Notes: generated from the letters alone by a model not told the origin. DNA of 64,000 nt from Cryptomeria japonica (GCF_030272615.1 NC_081406.1:237933922-237997921), one strand, 5' to 3'; numbered from the stretch's first letter, positions 35,465 to 47,659 are shown. Program-made: numbers and translations.

Positions 35465-36709
35465 TGTTGGCAACAACAATGAAAGAAAATTGAGAGGGGG
35501 AGGGGAATCAATTTTCACCGAATTATCAAACTTAACCTTAAAAGAAAATCTAATAAACTGCAATAACTACAAAGATAAGTAAATTGATAGCACAACACCA
35601 AGATTTTAATGTGGAAAACTTGGTTAAGGGAAAAACCACGATGGGAACCTACCCACAATAAGATGATACTCTACAGTAGTATGTGAAAATAATTACAATG
35701 GGGAATGCACATGCATTCAGGAAAACTGCCTAGAGCTCACTGCTCAAAATAAGAAGGCCCAAAAGGTTACAACCCTCAGGGAAGGTTCACTACCTTACAA
35801 TAATGATCAGACTACAATCCGGATTATATGAACTACAAATATAGCATCTCCTTATGCCTGATAATGGTTCTAGTTTAGCACATTTGTCTGCCCTGCAACA
35901 ATCTTTTCTCAATACACCACACCAAAGGATAAATTATCTTAAGCAACACATATACCACTCTCTGATAATGCACAAACTACACCGATACCCAAATTACATG
36001 ACTAAATCACCTATATATATAATTCATCAACCTTTGCAACAAGGTTGGCTAAACCCTCAACTCACAATTACAAAATTCCATCACATGAGAGATCAACTAT
36101 CAGGCCAATATAATGATATACATGATATAACATGGACCTAAATCAAATTCTCAAACACACAGAACCACCGAAAATTATGCCAAGATCAATCGCAACATGC
36201 TACACCACCAAGAATACCGCATAACACGAAGAATATCACCGGATTAGAAAAATTACCAATACCGCACACAATGATCAATGCCGACCACCAAAATAAATAG
36301 GATACGATCAAGAAATATTAACAAACACATTCTAACCATCTGTAATAGTTGCACCAATGCCACTTATCAAATCTTCATCAATCAACATCTCAAACTCAAG
36401 AACACTCAAACAGAAGCAACTCGGACTAGAAAGATAGCTTGCAAAGCACCAAATCATGAACCATATAAAATGTCGATACACATGAATATCCCAAACAATC
36501 TCCCAAATCATAACTCAAGATCTGATCACACTGGAATATACCAGAGGAAATACCAAACTCTTAAAAGCACTGATCAAAAAATATTATAAATACTCCATGT
36601 AACAAACCATGATCCCAATAAACCAATCTACAACCACTGGAGCAATAGATCACAGGAATATGTTGACATCAATGACAACAACATATCCTAGCAGCAGCAA
36701 TGTCCAACA
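35465..36709 (-). repeat. Element D 5' LTR (right)
   Basis: 1245 bp, TGTTGGCAACAAC to AATGTCCAACA, conserved block at 35598-35657, TATATATA run at 36012-36019. Confidence 0.92.
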
Positions 36710-36714
36710 CTCAT

Positions 36715-39673
36715 AAGATCACGAAGCAATCCATTCAAGCAGTTACCTGTTTGAATACAACTGGTGAGATCTCCAGTCTAAGAAAATTTTAGAACACCAC
36801 TGTGAATGTGGTTATTGGATCCCAGCATGATAGCCTGTCAATGAGAATTAGTGATATCATAGAGAAGGATGTGATATTTGCTTCAATGGTGACAGGATAT
36901 AAGATATATCAATCCAGCAGGAAAAACTTGGTATCCAGTACTGCCATATTTGTTGCTTATCAAATGCTTAAGGAAGACAAGAAGTATGATCTCTGTGGAG
37001 TTCTTCTCAGTGAGCTATTGAGAAATCTAAAGAAGATAGAAGATAAAGCAAGATAAGAAATATGTATTCAAATTTGGTTCCTTGATTGTTTGCTTGGCAC
37101 TGTATTTCTTGAATGAAATCCTTGGTATTGGAAAGGTTCAATGGGCTTATGATAAACCAATGGTAGTTAAAATAAAGGAAGGTTTGCAGGGATTAGGTGA
37201 TATTGTAGCACATAAATATTCTTTGTGGGGTTACTTTAAATCCTATCAAGCCATGATAAAAAGCAGAGAGAGGATTCAAAAAGATATAGTTGAAAAATAT
37301 GAGAAACAGTTTGCTTCATGGTTGACAAGGATCAATGTCATATGGAGGCAGTTGAGCCTAGTACTATTTAGATCATGTCCATGGGGTATGCGGTAGATGC
37401 AAATACACTTGATGCATATGCTCAACACCTATTGAGTCAGTTGGTAGATGATAAGGAAGAAAGTTTTAGTACATACAAGGAAAAAGACTCGGGCTTGCAT
37501 AAGAAATTCACAGAACCAACAAGGAAGAGGAAAGTAAGAAAGGAAGTTGAGGAGCTAGAAGAGAAAATGGGTATATCCAAGGAGGTTGTGCAAAGAGCTA
37601 GAGAGAAAAACATACTAAAAAAGGAGGACATGGCAAAGCCCAAAAAGTCAAAACTTGTCTCCACTCCTCCCAAGCAATCAAACCCTAGAGAGTCTCAGTC
37701 TGCACCTACCTCCGGTGTCCATAAGTTTATTTCTCCACCCAAGCCTCAAACAACATCAACTAGTGGAATAGAGAAGAAAAAGAAAGAGAAACCATCAAGA
37801 AAACATGTAGCTACAGAGGAAGAAACCGAAACTAATGAAGAGGTCAGAGAGGTAAAGAAGACAACCACTTATGCTAGAGTGGTGAAGAAGCCTCAAACTA
37901 GTGGTTCCCAGCCAACCAAGAAGCCAAGAGCTACAGTTGAGTCGTCTGATAGAACTAGAGTGAGAAAGAAACAAAAGTCTAAAATAGATGAAGCTCTGAA
38001 GTATGGTAAAATTGAAGGCACTTATGAAGTTGTGCCCCCAATGACTTTGAAGGAATTAATTGATGAAGTTCTTAAAGATGGTAATTTGAAGAATGTGCCT
38101 ATATATTATGAATTTTTTTATGAAAAAGATCATATTGCTATAGAAGAGGAAATTTTATAGTACATGGATGTTTATAGAAAGGCATTAATATAACTAGCAT
38201 CTATGATCTCCAAAATCATGTATGAAATTTTGGATGTTAGGAGGCATACAGCAAGTCTAGAGGATGAAAGGATGAAAGAGTATGTATTAGCAAATCTATA
38301 CTCTGTCATTTCTAAAGATGAAGTTATTAGATTATTAAAGCTTGCAAAGGAAATATTTTTAAGTAAGAAGAGAGTTAATAAGATTATTCTTGGAAAAATA
38401 GATGAGGCGACCAAAGAAACAGAGACAATTTTTGATAGATCATGGGATTGTTGTGAACCCGACACATGATGACACTCATCCGGGAGAGAAATCACATGAC
38501 ACCTCTGTTCTGGAAGTTCATAAAGTTGTTCCTAACAAGAGAAAGTATCAATCATCTGAGAAAGCTACTCCAGAAGAGCAACCCAGGGTACAAATCACAA
38601 TTGATCATCTTGTTGATAACATTGATGACTCCGGTGAAGTTGTACAAGATCCTCTGGTGATTGAAGTCATTTCAAAGAAGACATTTGAGAAGGTAGATGA
38701 TGGGGAAAAGGGAGAAGATGATGGTGAGAAAGTTGAAAAGGATGCTAGTGCAGAGGTAGCAGAAAAGGAGAAAGGAGAGGAGAAGGCATATCAGGCCACG
38801 GTAATAGTGGCAAGAGACACTATACCCAATAAAGGAAAACAAGTTGCTACTGATTCGAATGATTTTGGTCAAGGGTCTATTGATATGCGATCTTTATCTT
38901 TGATTTAATAATTGAAGTTAGCAACTCTCACCCAAGCTAAAGCCAATGAGGACTTACTTAAGTCTCGTTCGGAAGACAAATAGTTGATAACATTGCCAGG
39001 AGATGTCCTAGAGAAAATTTTGCCATCTTTCAAATCGGACACATTTGATCCCTCCGATAAGATTAAGAGTATGTTGAATATTGTAAGTTCTCATTTTGAG
39101 TCTTTGGAGAAGGCCGCATATATTAGATTTTTGAATCAATTCAATGCTATGAGATTAAAACAATTTTTGAATATGATTGAGGATGATAGAGTCAGCTTAG
39201 TAACTGCTATGAAAAGAATTCAAGATGCACTTGATGAAGGTGGTAACATATTCAAGTCATGTCTAATTTTTCTAAAGTTAACTATAGACATTGACAAGAA
39301 AATAAGAGAATGTGAAGGCCATCTTGCTATCATATCACATTCATATGCACCCCAGTCAATCCCGGCTAGCAATTTTGAACCACAAGTTTTGAGTATTTTG
39401 AAAAAGATTTGTCTTAATCAGGAGGACAAAACTTTGGGTAGAGTAGGTGAAGTAAGGATTCTTATCACTCCTCAGATAGATTCCCTAATGAGTATCATGC
39501 AAGATGTTAAATATGCTCTGAATAAGCTTGTTCTAACAGATAGACAAGGAGCAGAGATGCACACTTACCTTTTTAGTGGAATGATCAGCAACTTGGAGAG
39601 CTTGAAGAATGCATGGGATAACCATTTGTTGTCCCTTAGGATAATATTCACTGATATTTTCAATTTTTTGTGA
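36715..39673 (+). pseudogene. Element C ORF2, main part
   Basis: It continues the frame cut by D. Successive regions are SMRISDIIEKDVIFASMVTGYKIYQSS, then VQWAYDKPMVVKIKEGLQGLG, then MGYAVDANTLDAYAQHLLSQ. A Lys/Pro/Ser-rich linker (37490-37980) with KPKKSKLVSTPPKQ follows, then EGTYEVVPPMTLKELID. An acidic Glu/Lys tract lies at 38690-38800, and a helical C-terminal domain includes DALDEGGNIFKSCLIFLKLTIDIDKKIREC. It ends TDIFNFL at TGA 39671. With the N-terminal part it is about 1,110 codons. At least three frameshifts and several stops break it. E confirms the whole order. Function unknown. Confidence 0.75.
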
Positions 39674-39734
39674 GCAACTAACTATACATGTTCTTGTATA
39701 TATATTTTGATGGATTCCTATCTTTGGTATTGTT

Positions 39735-39750
39735 GTCAAAGGGGGAGAGA
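39735..39750 (+). other. Upstream copy of the polypurine motif in element C
   Basis: GTCAAAGGGGGAGAGA, about 130 bases before the true tract, as in the copia elements. Confidence 0.65.
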
Positions 39751-39869
39751 GCAGAGTGAAAAATGGTGCACTCTCAAAGGAAGCTTGTAGATTCTTGGTG
39801 AGTTTAAAATTTTGAAGTTTTGCAGCTTTGAGTGTACAATTCATTTTTCACAGTGTTGCCATCAATGCC

Positions 39870-39880
39870 AAAGGGGGAGA
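39870..39880 (+). other. Polypurine tract of element C
   Basis: AAAGGGGGAGA, one T before the 3' LTR. It is preceded by TTGCCATCAATGCC, nearly the same context as in A, B and F. Confidence 0.9.
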
Positions 39881-39881
39881 T

Positions 39882-40135
39882 TGTTGGCAAGAGACATTGT
39901 TCTAGTGAAGATTGGTGCATGATTGGTGCTTATGAGTTATCATTGATGGCAACCTAGTTCGGTAATCACATTCGGTGTACGTAAAAATCTTGATGTTATG
40001 GTTGTGTGGTTGTTTACTTTATGTTTCTAAATTTTTCTTTCATTCATATGCATCTGGTGGTTTAAGGATCAACTTAATAAGTTTTCAAATTGTAACACTT
40101 TTTTACCCCCCTATCAGTGTTCATTGATTCCTACA
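39882..40135 (+). repeat. Element C 3' LTR, internally deleted
   Basis: Only 254 bp against 1117 bp for the 5' LTR. Both ends match. The join is near 39980, where ACATTCGGTGT runs into ACGTAAAAATC, so about 860 bp with the promoter and most of the conserved block are gone. It ends TTCCTACA beside TAAAA. Confidence 0.88.
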
Positions 40136-40140
40136 TAAAA

Positions 40141-41304
40141 CCCTAATTTAAGCACAAATTGACAAAAGAGGGTGAAAGAAGGTTTAATTTTGTTGTTGAG
40201 GTGCAAGATTGGCCTAATTTCAATGTTGTTAAGTTGTTGTTCAAGTCTCATTTGTTCTTGTTTGTGTTCTCTTTATTAGACTTGTCTTTTGAAGCTTGAA
40301 AAGACTGTAACTTGAAATTGAATGTTCAATTAGTCTCCTCACTAGGACTAGATGAATATTGTTACTGAAATTGAAATCAAATAGCCTCCTAATTAGGACT
40401 AGATGCAGATTGTAACTGAAATTAAAAGATCAATCCAAGCCTAATTAAGAACTAGATGAAAAAATAATGCATGAAATTGAAAGGATTAATCCAATAGCTA
40501 ATCAGGTCATAGATGAAAGTTTTTTGCATGAAATTGAAAAGGGTTAATCCAAGCTTAATTAAGATCCTAAATGAAAGTTGTTTGATTGAAATCTTGCAAA
40601 TCTATCCTTCAGCTTTGTCAAAAACTACAAATTACCCTATCAAAATAATCAAAACCCTACATACAACAAGCTTGTTAGTCATACCCTTCACATGAAACAA
40701 GTTAAGGTGAAATTACAATTTGTCTAGAAAACTATGCACTAGATTTGACCAAATGTGCAACATATTGAACCAACTACATAGGAAACTCAGCCAACTATGC
40801 AGGACTAAGTGCCAACTGCACAGGACCAACATCAGGCACGAGAATCAATGTTTTTCAATTTTCAAGTACCTGCAATTGATCAAAACTCATAAAAGATTTC
40901 AAATTTGTGTGTGCTTCATGTTAGGTTCACCAGATGTGGATAATGAAAATGAGAATCAGTTTGAAAAATAAAACAACGAATGCAATCAATCTACCATAAT
41001 CATAGAAACTCAAATTTCATACTAATCTTCCTAAACCTACCAACAAAGTAATTGAAACGAAATACAAAATGATTGCAAACCATCCATTATTCCTTCAGTT
41101 AGACCTTGTTTCTCTTCCTTTTGATTCTAAAATAGATATGTTGCTCTAGAGAAGCCAGGTGCATGAAACGGCAAAATCAAAGGGGATTGATATGTGAACC
41201 TTACTAGGAATATGTGATTAAAGATGATTGCTATTTGCTAGCTACTAATGATGGACTAAACAAAAATGATAGAGTTAAGATATTTAAAAATTAGATGTTT
41301 GGAC
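40141..41304. other. Background sequence between elements C and E
   Basis: Contains a short repeat series (about 40330-40570) of GGACTAGATGAA-like and ATTAATCCAA-like phrases, and a diverged heptad-coding repeat at 40720-40850 (LNQLHRK, LSQLCRT) related to that left of C. No gene recognised. Confidence 0.5.
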
Positions 41305-41309
41305 AAACT

Positions 41310-42488
41310 TGTTGGAATCAATGAACACTGAGAGGAGGGAGGTGAATCGGTGTTCTGGAATTTACAAATTTATAAAACTGATTCTTTACCCACTAGATGC
41401 AAAGAACAAAAACTATAATGCAGAATCACAAAGCAAATAACCACGCAACCATAACACTGGATTTTTTATGTAGAAACCTCAGAAAGGGAAAAAATATGGT
41501 GGGATTGACTACCCACAATATTATTATACTATGGCCACTAGTAAAACAATATTACAAAAGTGGAATGCACTTGCATTTAGGCACACTACCTAGAGCTCAC
41601 TGCTCAATTACAAAACATGGCTGCAACCCTAGAGGACTCACTGTCCTACAAATGAGATATAGAAGAAAATACAATGTCTGAATTGTATTATAACATCTAC
41701 AAATTCTAGGTATCACTTCCGGTTAGGCTCAACAATGATCCACTATCACTACTCTAAAAAACTTGTTTGTTTTGCTTTGCTACCATGTACCGAAACATGA
41801 AAACTTAAGGTGCGCAAGTGAAACTATGCTTAATTGTTTCTAACACAATCTTGCATACTCTCACTCCATCAAAATCATCATTCAAGTCGGTCTTATATAT
41901 TCGCACCACAAAATAGATCTTCATCAAGTCAACTTCACAAAGCTATAAAATATGAATCATATAGTCTCATGTCGGCTCAATCCTTCTACAAATCCTTATT
42001 CTAGACCTAAAGAATATAATCACGTGCTTCCCATAGGTTGGCCCAATTACCTCAAACTCGTCAACATCCACCAAAATCACCTAAAGGAATCCAGACCACA
42101 CGCTACACCATCAAACATAATGATAACTCTGATCTTACTTCAATAGCGGATACCGAACCAAAAAACTTGTTCTAGAATCAACACCAAAGGCTAGAATTGC
42201 TTGATAATCTACCTCACATATCCAATCAACTATTCCAATCACCGCAACCAAAATTGCATCACCAAAAATTAATATTTCTTACTAGTTTTATACACTATGT
42301 TCCACCAACCAGACTTATGCTTCATGAATAACCAAACTTACTTAAGACTTCTGGTAATCTCAATCTCCATATACCTGATAGGATTACTAAGCTGAGTTAC
42401 CATCAATGACAACCCCTAGGTAATCTCCATGCATCTAGCATCATCAATCTCCATCGGAGCATCATCGGAACAGTATCATTTGCGAACA
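41310..42488 (-). repeat. Element E 3' LTR (left)
   Basis: 1179 bp. It begins TGTTGGAATCAATG and ends TTTGCGAACA. Conserved block in reverse at about 41455-41515. Confidence 0.9.
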
Positions 42489-42500
42489 ATCTCCCCCTTT
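42489..42500 (-). other. Polypurine tract of element E
   Basis: It reads AAAGGGGGAGAT on the element strand. Upstream polypurine copies lie at 42621-42645 (GATGTCAAAGGGAAAGAGAG) and 42581-42597 (CTCAGGGGGAGTTAGTT). Confidence 0.88.
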
Positions 42501-42699
42501 GGCATTGATGGCAACGCTGTGAAAAATGACAAGTGATCCAACAATCCAAAGCTGCAATCAATCCAAAAATCTGTACACTCAACTAACTCCCCCTGAGAGT
42601 GTGCACCATTTTTCACTTCTCTCTCTTTCCCTTTGACATCAATGGCAAAGGTAGGAATCCACCAAAACTTATATTCAAAAGAATGTGTATAGTGATCTT

Positions 42700-45600
42700 C
42701 AGAAACTTGAAAATATCTGCATAAGTTACCTTCAAGGATTTCAAATACTCATTCCATCATCTTAGGAAACAATCAAAAACATTAATTGGGGCGCTAAACA
42801 TATATGCATGTACTTCTACACCCTTAAGATCTATCGGGAAATCTCTTCCCAATGCAGTCACTGCATTCTGCTGAGCACCAAGTAAAGTGTCTAACTGAGG
42901 AGTGATTAAACTCCTCAATTCTCCCACTCGCCTATTAACTACTCCTCAGCACTCAATCTCTTATCTTATCTATTAGGTTCATGATTTGGGCTTCTAAATT
43001 GCTAGCAAAAACTGAAAGAGGGGCAAAAGATTGTGAAATTGCAGCTAACTGCCCTTCATATTCCCTAATCTTCTTGTCAATATCTACTGTAAATTTGGGT
43101 AAAATGAGAAATGACTTAAATATCTTACCACCTTCATCTAATGCATCCTCAACATGTTTTACCGTAGATTTCAAAACTTCCCTATCACCCTCAGTTGTTT
43201 TCAAAAAGCTTTCAAGTCGCATCTCATTAAAATTGTTCAAAACTTTAATATCTGTTGCTTTCTCTAATGATTCAAAATATGATTCAACTTTGTTTAACAT
43301 GCCCTTAAGCTTACCAGAGGGTGTGTCACTTGAATCCTTCTTTAAGGTTAGGCAAAATTTTCTCCAAAAATGTGGTAGCCAAAGTTATAACCTCTTTTTC
43401 TTCAAATGCCGACTTAATTAAGTCCTCACTTGCCTTGATTTGCGTGAGCATGGCTAATTTCAGTGCTTGAAGAGGGGACAGGATACTCAAATCTACCAGA
43501 CCATGAGAAAATTCATCCTTATCATCTACAATCTGCTTTCCTTTGTTAGGAATAGTGGCTTTTCCCATGATCACCGAAGCCTTATCAGTCTGCTCTACAC
43601 CCTTGTCCTTCACATCTTCTTCTGAATTAACATCCTTTTCTTCTTTCTCACCATCACCTTTACCCTTTTTTGCATTACCTATCTCCTCATCTATCATCTC
43701 TGCAATGATTTCTATCTCTGGAGGATCCTACATAGCTTCACCAGAGTTGTCAACTACTTGATTATTAGTGGTGTCATCTGCAGCTTCCTGTCTAATCAGA
43801 TCAATCTGTATAGATGGTTGATCTTGAGAAACTTTTGTCTGTACATGAACTACCGAAGAAGTATCTTTGCTTGATTTTCCTTCTGGTTGGGATTCATCCT
43901 TCTCCAGATTAACCTAATAGTTATTTTCTTTCAAAATTTTCCTTAGAATAGCATTTGTGACCTTTACTACTTCATTGACTCTCCTGAACATTATTTTATT
44001 TACTTTGTGCTTGCTCTAGAAGTTTTCCTTAGCAAGTCCCAAAATTCTTGGTATTTTATCTTTTGTTATATCAAAACATAGATTTACTAAAGTAAGTTCT
44101 TTTAACCTTTCATCTTATAGACTAGTTGTGTGTCTCCGGGCATCCAAAATGTCATATAACTCTTTTGGGATCATGGATGATAGTTCAATCATTACTAAAA
44201 GAATTGATATAACATGCAACTGCCTCTTCAATAGCTCTTCGAACTTTTTCACTAGAATGCTCATAATATATAGAAAGATTTGTTAAATTACCTTCATTTA
44301 CTATTGTGTCTATAATCTTTTGTAATGGAGGCACAATACTATAGGAACCTTCAATCTTACCTGGCTTGAGAGCTTCATCTATCTCAAATTTCTTCTAGCC
44401 TGCTCTTGTTTTACTAGATTGCTCTCCTTGTGTTTTAGCTTTCTTTGTAGGTGGAGCTTCACCAGATAAAGATTTTCTGACTACTCTAGCAAATATTGTA
44501 TTTTTCTTCACCTCTCTAGCCTATTCATCTGATTCAGTTTCCTGCTTTGTTGCTACATACTTCCTTGATTTTTTTTCTTTCTTCCTCTTTTCTACTCCAT
44601 CGATTGATGTTGATTGTGGCTTAGGTGGAGGGACCGGCTTCTGCATACCAGAGGTAGGTGCAGATTTGGTTTGCTTGACCTTAGCTTGCTTGGGAGGAGA
44701 AGATACCGGTTTAGATTGTGTCTTCACCATATCTTCCTCCTTCAGTATATTTTTCTCTTTGTCTCTCTCTACTGCTTCTCAAGTTATGTCCATTTGTTCA
44801 GCAAGTTCTTCAACTTCCTTTCTTACTTTTCTTTTTCTCCTAGGCCTAGTAAATTTCTTGCGTAGGTCTAGATCCTTCTCCTTGAAAGTGCCAAATCTCT
44901 CCTCTTTATTTTCCATTGATTGACTCAACAAGTGTTGAGCATATGCATCAAGTGTGACTGCATCCACCTCATACCCCATGGGCATGATCCAGACAGTTGT
45001 TGGCTCAACTGCCTCCATATGACACTGATCCTTATCAACCATGAAACAAATAGTTTTCTCATATTTTTCCACTATCTTTAGGAATTCTCTCTCTGATTTT
45101 CATAGTGGCTTGAAAAGTTTTAAAATAGCCCCATGAAGCTGATTTTTGCATTACATTTTCATGGCCCAAACCCAACAATCCTTCCTTGATTTGCATAGCC
45201 ACCGGTTTATCATAAGCCCATTGGACTTCCAATTCTGGGGATCTCATTCATGAAATAAAGTGCTAATTAGACAATTAGGGATCCAAACTTGAAGACATGT
45301 TTCTTATCTTGCTTTATCTTCTTCAAGTTGATCATTAACTCATTGAGAAGTAATGTACAAATATCATACCTTTTGTCTTCCTTTAGCATTTCATAGGTTG
45401 CAAATATGGTCATGTCAGAGATAGAATTCAGCATGCTTGATTGATATACCTTGTATCAAATCACCATCAAGGCAAATCTAAACTTATTCTCAATAATATC
45501 ATTGATAGTCATCAACCGGCTATCAAACTAAGACCTGGTAATCTTTGTCAGCATTGTATTATGTATTTTCCTTAATCTGGGGACTTCACCGATTTATTTT

Positions 45601-46023
45601 AAATAGGTAACTACTTCAATGGCTTTCTTGATGATGTTATAATATTGATCTAGCCACATGAATTCATCATTAACTCTGCTCAGAATGTAATGGACCCATT
45701 ACGCTTCATCGAGTACCCGAAAAATGAATAAATTGCACAAAACCCTTATCCTAAAGTGCCTTGAATTCGGGATTCAGATTTCCCAAACTATCTAAAAGAT
45801 GCTTGTTGTAGAGTGATAGCATATCGGCATTGCCTAATTCTTCAATGTTGTAGTAGATATAATCCCTAATATCCTTGTTATGAAGTACACTATACGAGAC
45901 TAAAGAAAATTCTCCTTTCGAATCATCTTCAACGGATTTAAATCGATTCCTCTTGAATACAAGTCTTTCTCTCTCATAAATTTCCACCACCAAAGGAGTC
46001 ACAACACCAGATGCAGATGCCAT
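42700..46023 (-). pseudogene. Element E ORF2, unknown protein of about 1,100 codons
   Basis: Starts MASASGVVTPLVVEIYERERLVF at 46023. The order matches C: NIEELGNADMLSLYNKH, then VQWAYDKPVAMQIKEGLLGLG (45247 on), MPMGYEVDAVTLDAYAQHLLSQ, a Lys/Pro-rich linker with KPVSSPPKQ (44730-44521), EGSYSIVPPLQKIID, an acidic Glu/Lys tract (43697-43600), and a C-terminal helical domain with DALDEGGKIFKSFLILPKFTVDIDKKIREYEGQ (43300-42953). The end is YADIFKFL near 42700. It has frameshifts (for example near 45062) and stops. No domain I know fits. Conservation of length and order with C points to a real protein in the family's past. Confidence 0.78.
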
Positions 46024-46319
46024 GTCAAATTTAGGGTATGAAAATATTACTCGCAAAAAGATAAATACCTCTTTTGATCTTAACCAGATGCTAGAAATCT
46101 TTGAATGGTCACTTCTAGATCGATTATCACAGCTCAAACTCATTCACCTTTCTCTTCTTCTCTTACTCTTCGTTAGCAATGTGAAAAATGAATAACTGAA
46201 ATTCCCTTTTTAACCTAATTTTGAGTTGTAATAAATGCTCAACCTTAAAGGCTTTCAGTTACACTATTTTTCATCATTTCATTCACCGGATTATCAGATC
46301 GCCATAAATCTTCTAGTTA

Positions 46320-47591
46320 TCAACTACATAACTGATCTCCATCATCTGCAACCATCCTTGACCAGTTACAGATCTCCGCAAGGGGGTTCTAATGATCTGC
46401 ATGATAATATTCCCCCTAAGGCAAATATGCTCTAGTTACCGAATGAGGTTCCAACACCGGATTCAGGTGGGGAGCCATTTTGCACATTTTAATCTTCCTT
46501 TTTCACCCACATCTTTTTATGTTGATCTCTGATTTCATCTACCTTTGTTTTTCCTTTCTCATCTTGATTTTTCTTGTTCACGGACCATTGTTGCTTCTGC
46601 AATATCTTGCAATATGACCTAGTTTGTTGCATTCATGACAAACAATATTCCTTTGCATAGACCTGAAGTTCATTTGATTTGGTCTCATCCTACATTGGTT
46701 AGATATATGTCCAAACATCCCACAAGCATAGCATCTCTTGTTCTAAAAATTATTTATCATTGTTCTGTACATGGTTGACTTATGACCAAAGTTGTTGCAT
46801 ATGAAACACTGACCGGTAAAGGTAGGACCATTGTTCATATTATTCATCATCCCATTATTCATCCTATTTTTGCATTTATTTTCCATATGACCAAATTTAA
46901 CACAAACAAAATATTTACCATTGAATTCATAGGGGTTAGGCTATCTTACCGGAGGTTTCTTGTTTATTTGTTAATTGCTCTGACCAGAACCAAAGGATTC
47001 TCCTTTCTCAAATCCAAGTCCTTGCATGTCTTTTCCATGTCTCTGACTTTGCAACATCTCATCTAACTGTGTTGAACTAGCTCTGAACTTTTCTTTGTAC
47101 TCATTAGCAGCAGTCAGATCATCTCTCAGATTTATGATCTTCCTTTCAAGTTCTTGCCCATTATTCTTTGTTTGCACCAATTCAAGCTTCAACTGATCAT
47201 TCTTATATGTCAATATATAACATTCATTAGATTTGTCCTTCAATGACTGAGTCAGGGTTTCTTCATCCTTCCTTTGGTCTTCAATCTCCTTTGTCGACTT
47301 CATGACAATAGATTGCATCTCATTCTTCAAAATTGCATTCTCCCTGGCCAACTTCTCACATTCATCGATCTTATCTTGTAGGATTTGATTGTCAACACTT
47401 TGTTATTCTTTCTCCTATAGCTTATCCATCACCTCCTTTCTCTTTTCTCTTTAAGTGTTCAATTGATCTTTCAATGTCTTAATGAAGTCTTCAACTGCAT
47501 TTAGATTTCTTTTCAGGCTATTCTTTTCCTTCATCATTGCATCAATGTCTTCAAGTGCCACATTAAGTTGTCCCTACAAACCGGAGTCCAT
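46320..47591 (-). pseudogene. Element E ORF1: coiled-coil, multi-zinc-knuckle Gag-like protein
   Basis: 424 codons from ATG 47591 to TGA 46320, with no net frame change but with in-frame stops. The coiled coil is clearest at 47351-46971 (MARENAILKNEMQSIVMKSTKE, KIINLRDDLTAANEYKEKF). Knuckles: VCVKFGHMENKC, CFICNNFGHKSTMY (last Cys changed to Tyr), CYACGMFGHISNQC, CHECNKLGHIARYC. Stops at the codons for GL-stop-GQL, KEKE-stop-QS, VR-stop-PN, NNF-stop-NKR and HAD(H)-stop-NP match those of C. It has a zinc-knuckle layout like Gag but more knuckles than the copia Gags here, which have one. Confidence 0.85.
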
Positions 47592-47645
47592 TGATTCAAT
47601 CTTCCAGATCTTCCTCAAGTTGTTAGGATTCTTCTGAGGCACAAG

Positions 47646-47657
47646 GCTCTAATACCA
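47646..47657 (-). other. Primer binding site of element E
   Basis: It reads TGGTATTAGAGC on the element strand, the same as D's and one transition from consensus. Confidence 0.88.
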
Positions 47658-47659
47658 AT

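Larger units (their letters stand above)
23055..36709 (-). mobile_element. Element D: Ty1/copia retrotransposon in C's ORF2, split by F
   Basis: LTRs at 23055-24386 and 35465-36709 begin TGTTGG and end TGTCCAACA. The target duplication CTCAT is at 23050-23054 and 36710-36714. Element F sits in its RT. Without F the element is about 6.9 kb. The minus-strand order is gag, protease, integrase, RT, RNase H. Its Gag and LTRs are closest to A. It is dead through stops, frameshifts and loss of the Gag zinc knuckle. Confidence 0.95.
19905..40135 (+). mobile_element. Element C: non-autonomous LTR retroelement with two non-pol ORFs
   Basis: The LTRs (19905-21021, and a shortened 39882-40135) begin TGTTGGCAAGAGACA. 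The target duplication TAAAA is at 19900-19904 and 40136-40140. There is a primer site at 21024 and a polypurine tract at 39870. Between them lie ORF1 (coiled coil plus zinc knuckles) and ORF2 (about 1,110 codons, unknown). No protease, integrase, RT or RNase H was found in C's own sequence. Copia D is inserted in ORF2. Without D the element is about 6.6 kb. Element E is a second copy. Transposition in trans by copia proteins is inferred from the shared end signals. Confidence 0.9.

Noticed and set aside
46235-47066. Plus-strand open frames inside element E
   Set aside because: They are opposite ORF1, whose zinc knuckles and coiled coil on the minus strand explain the open stretches.
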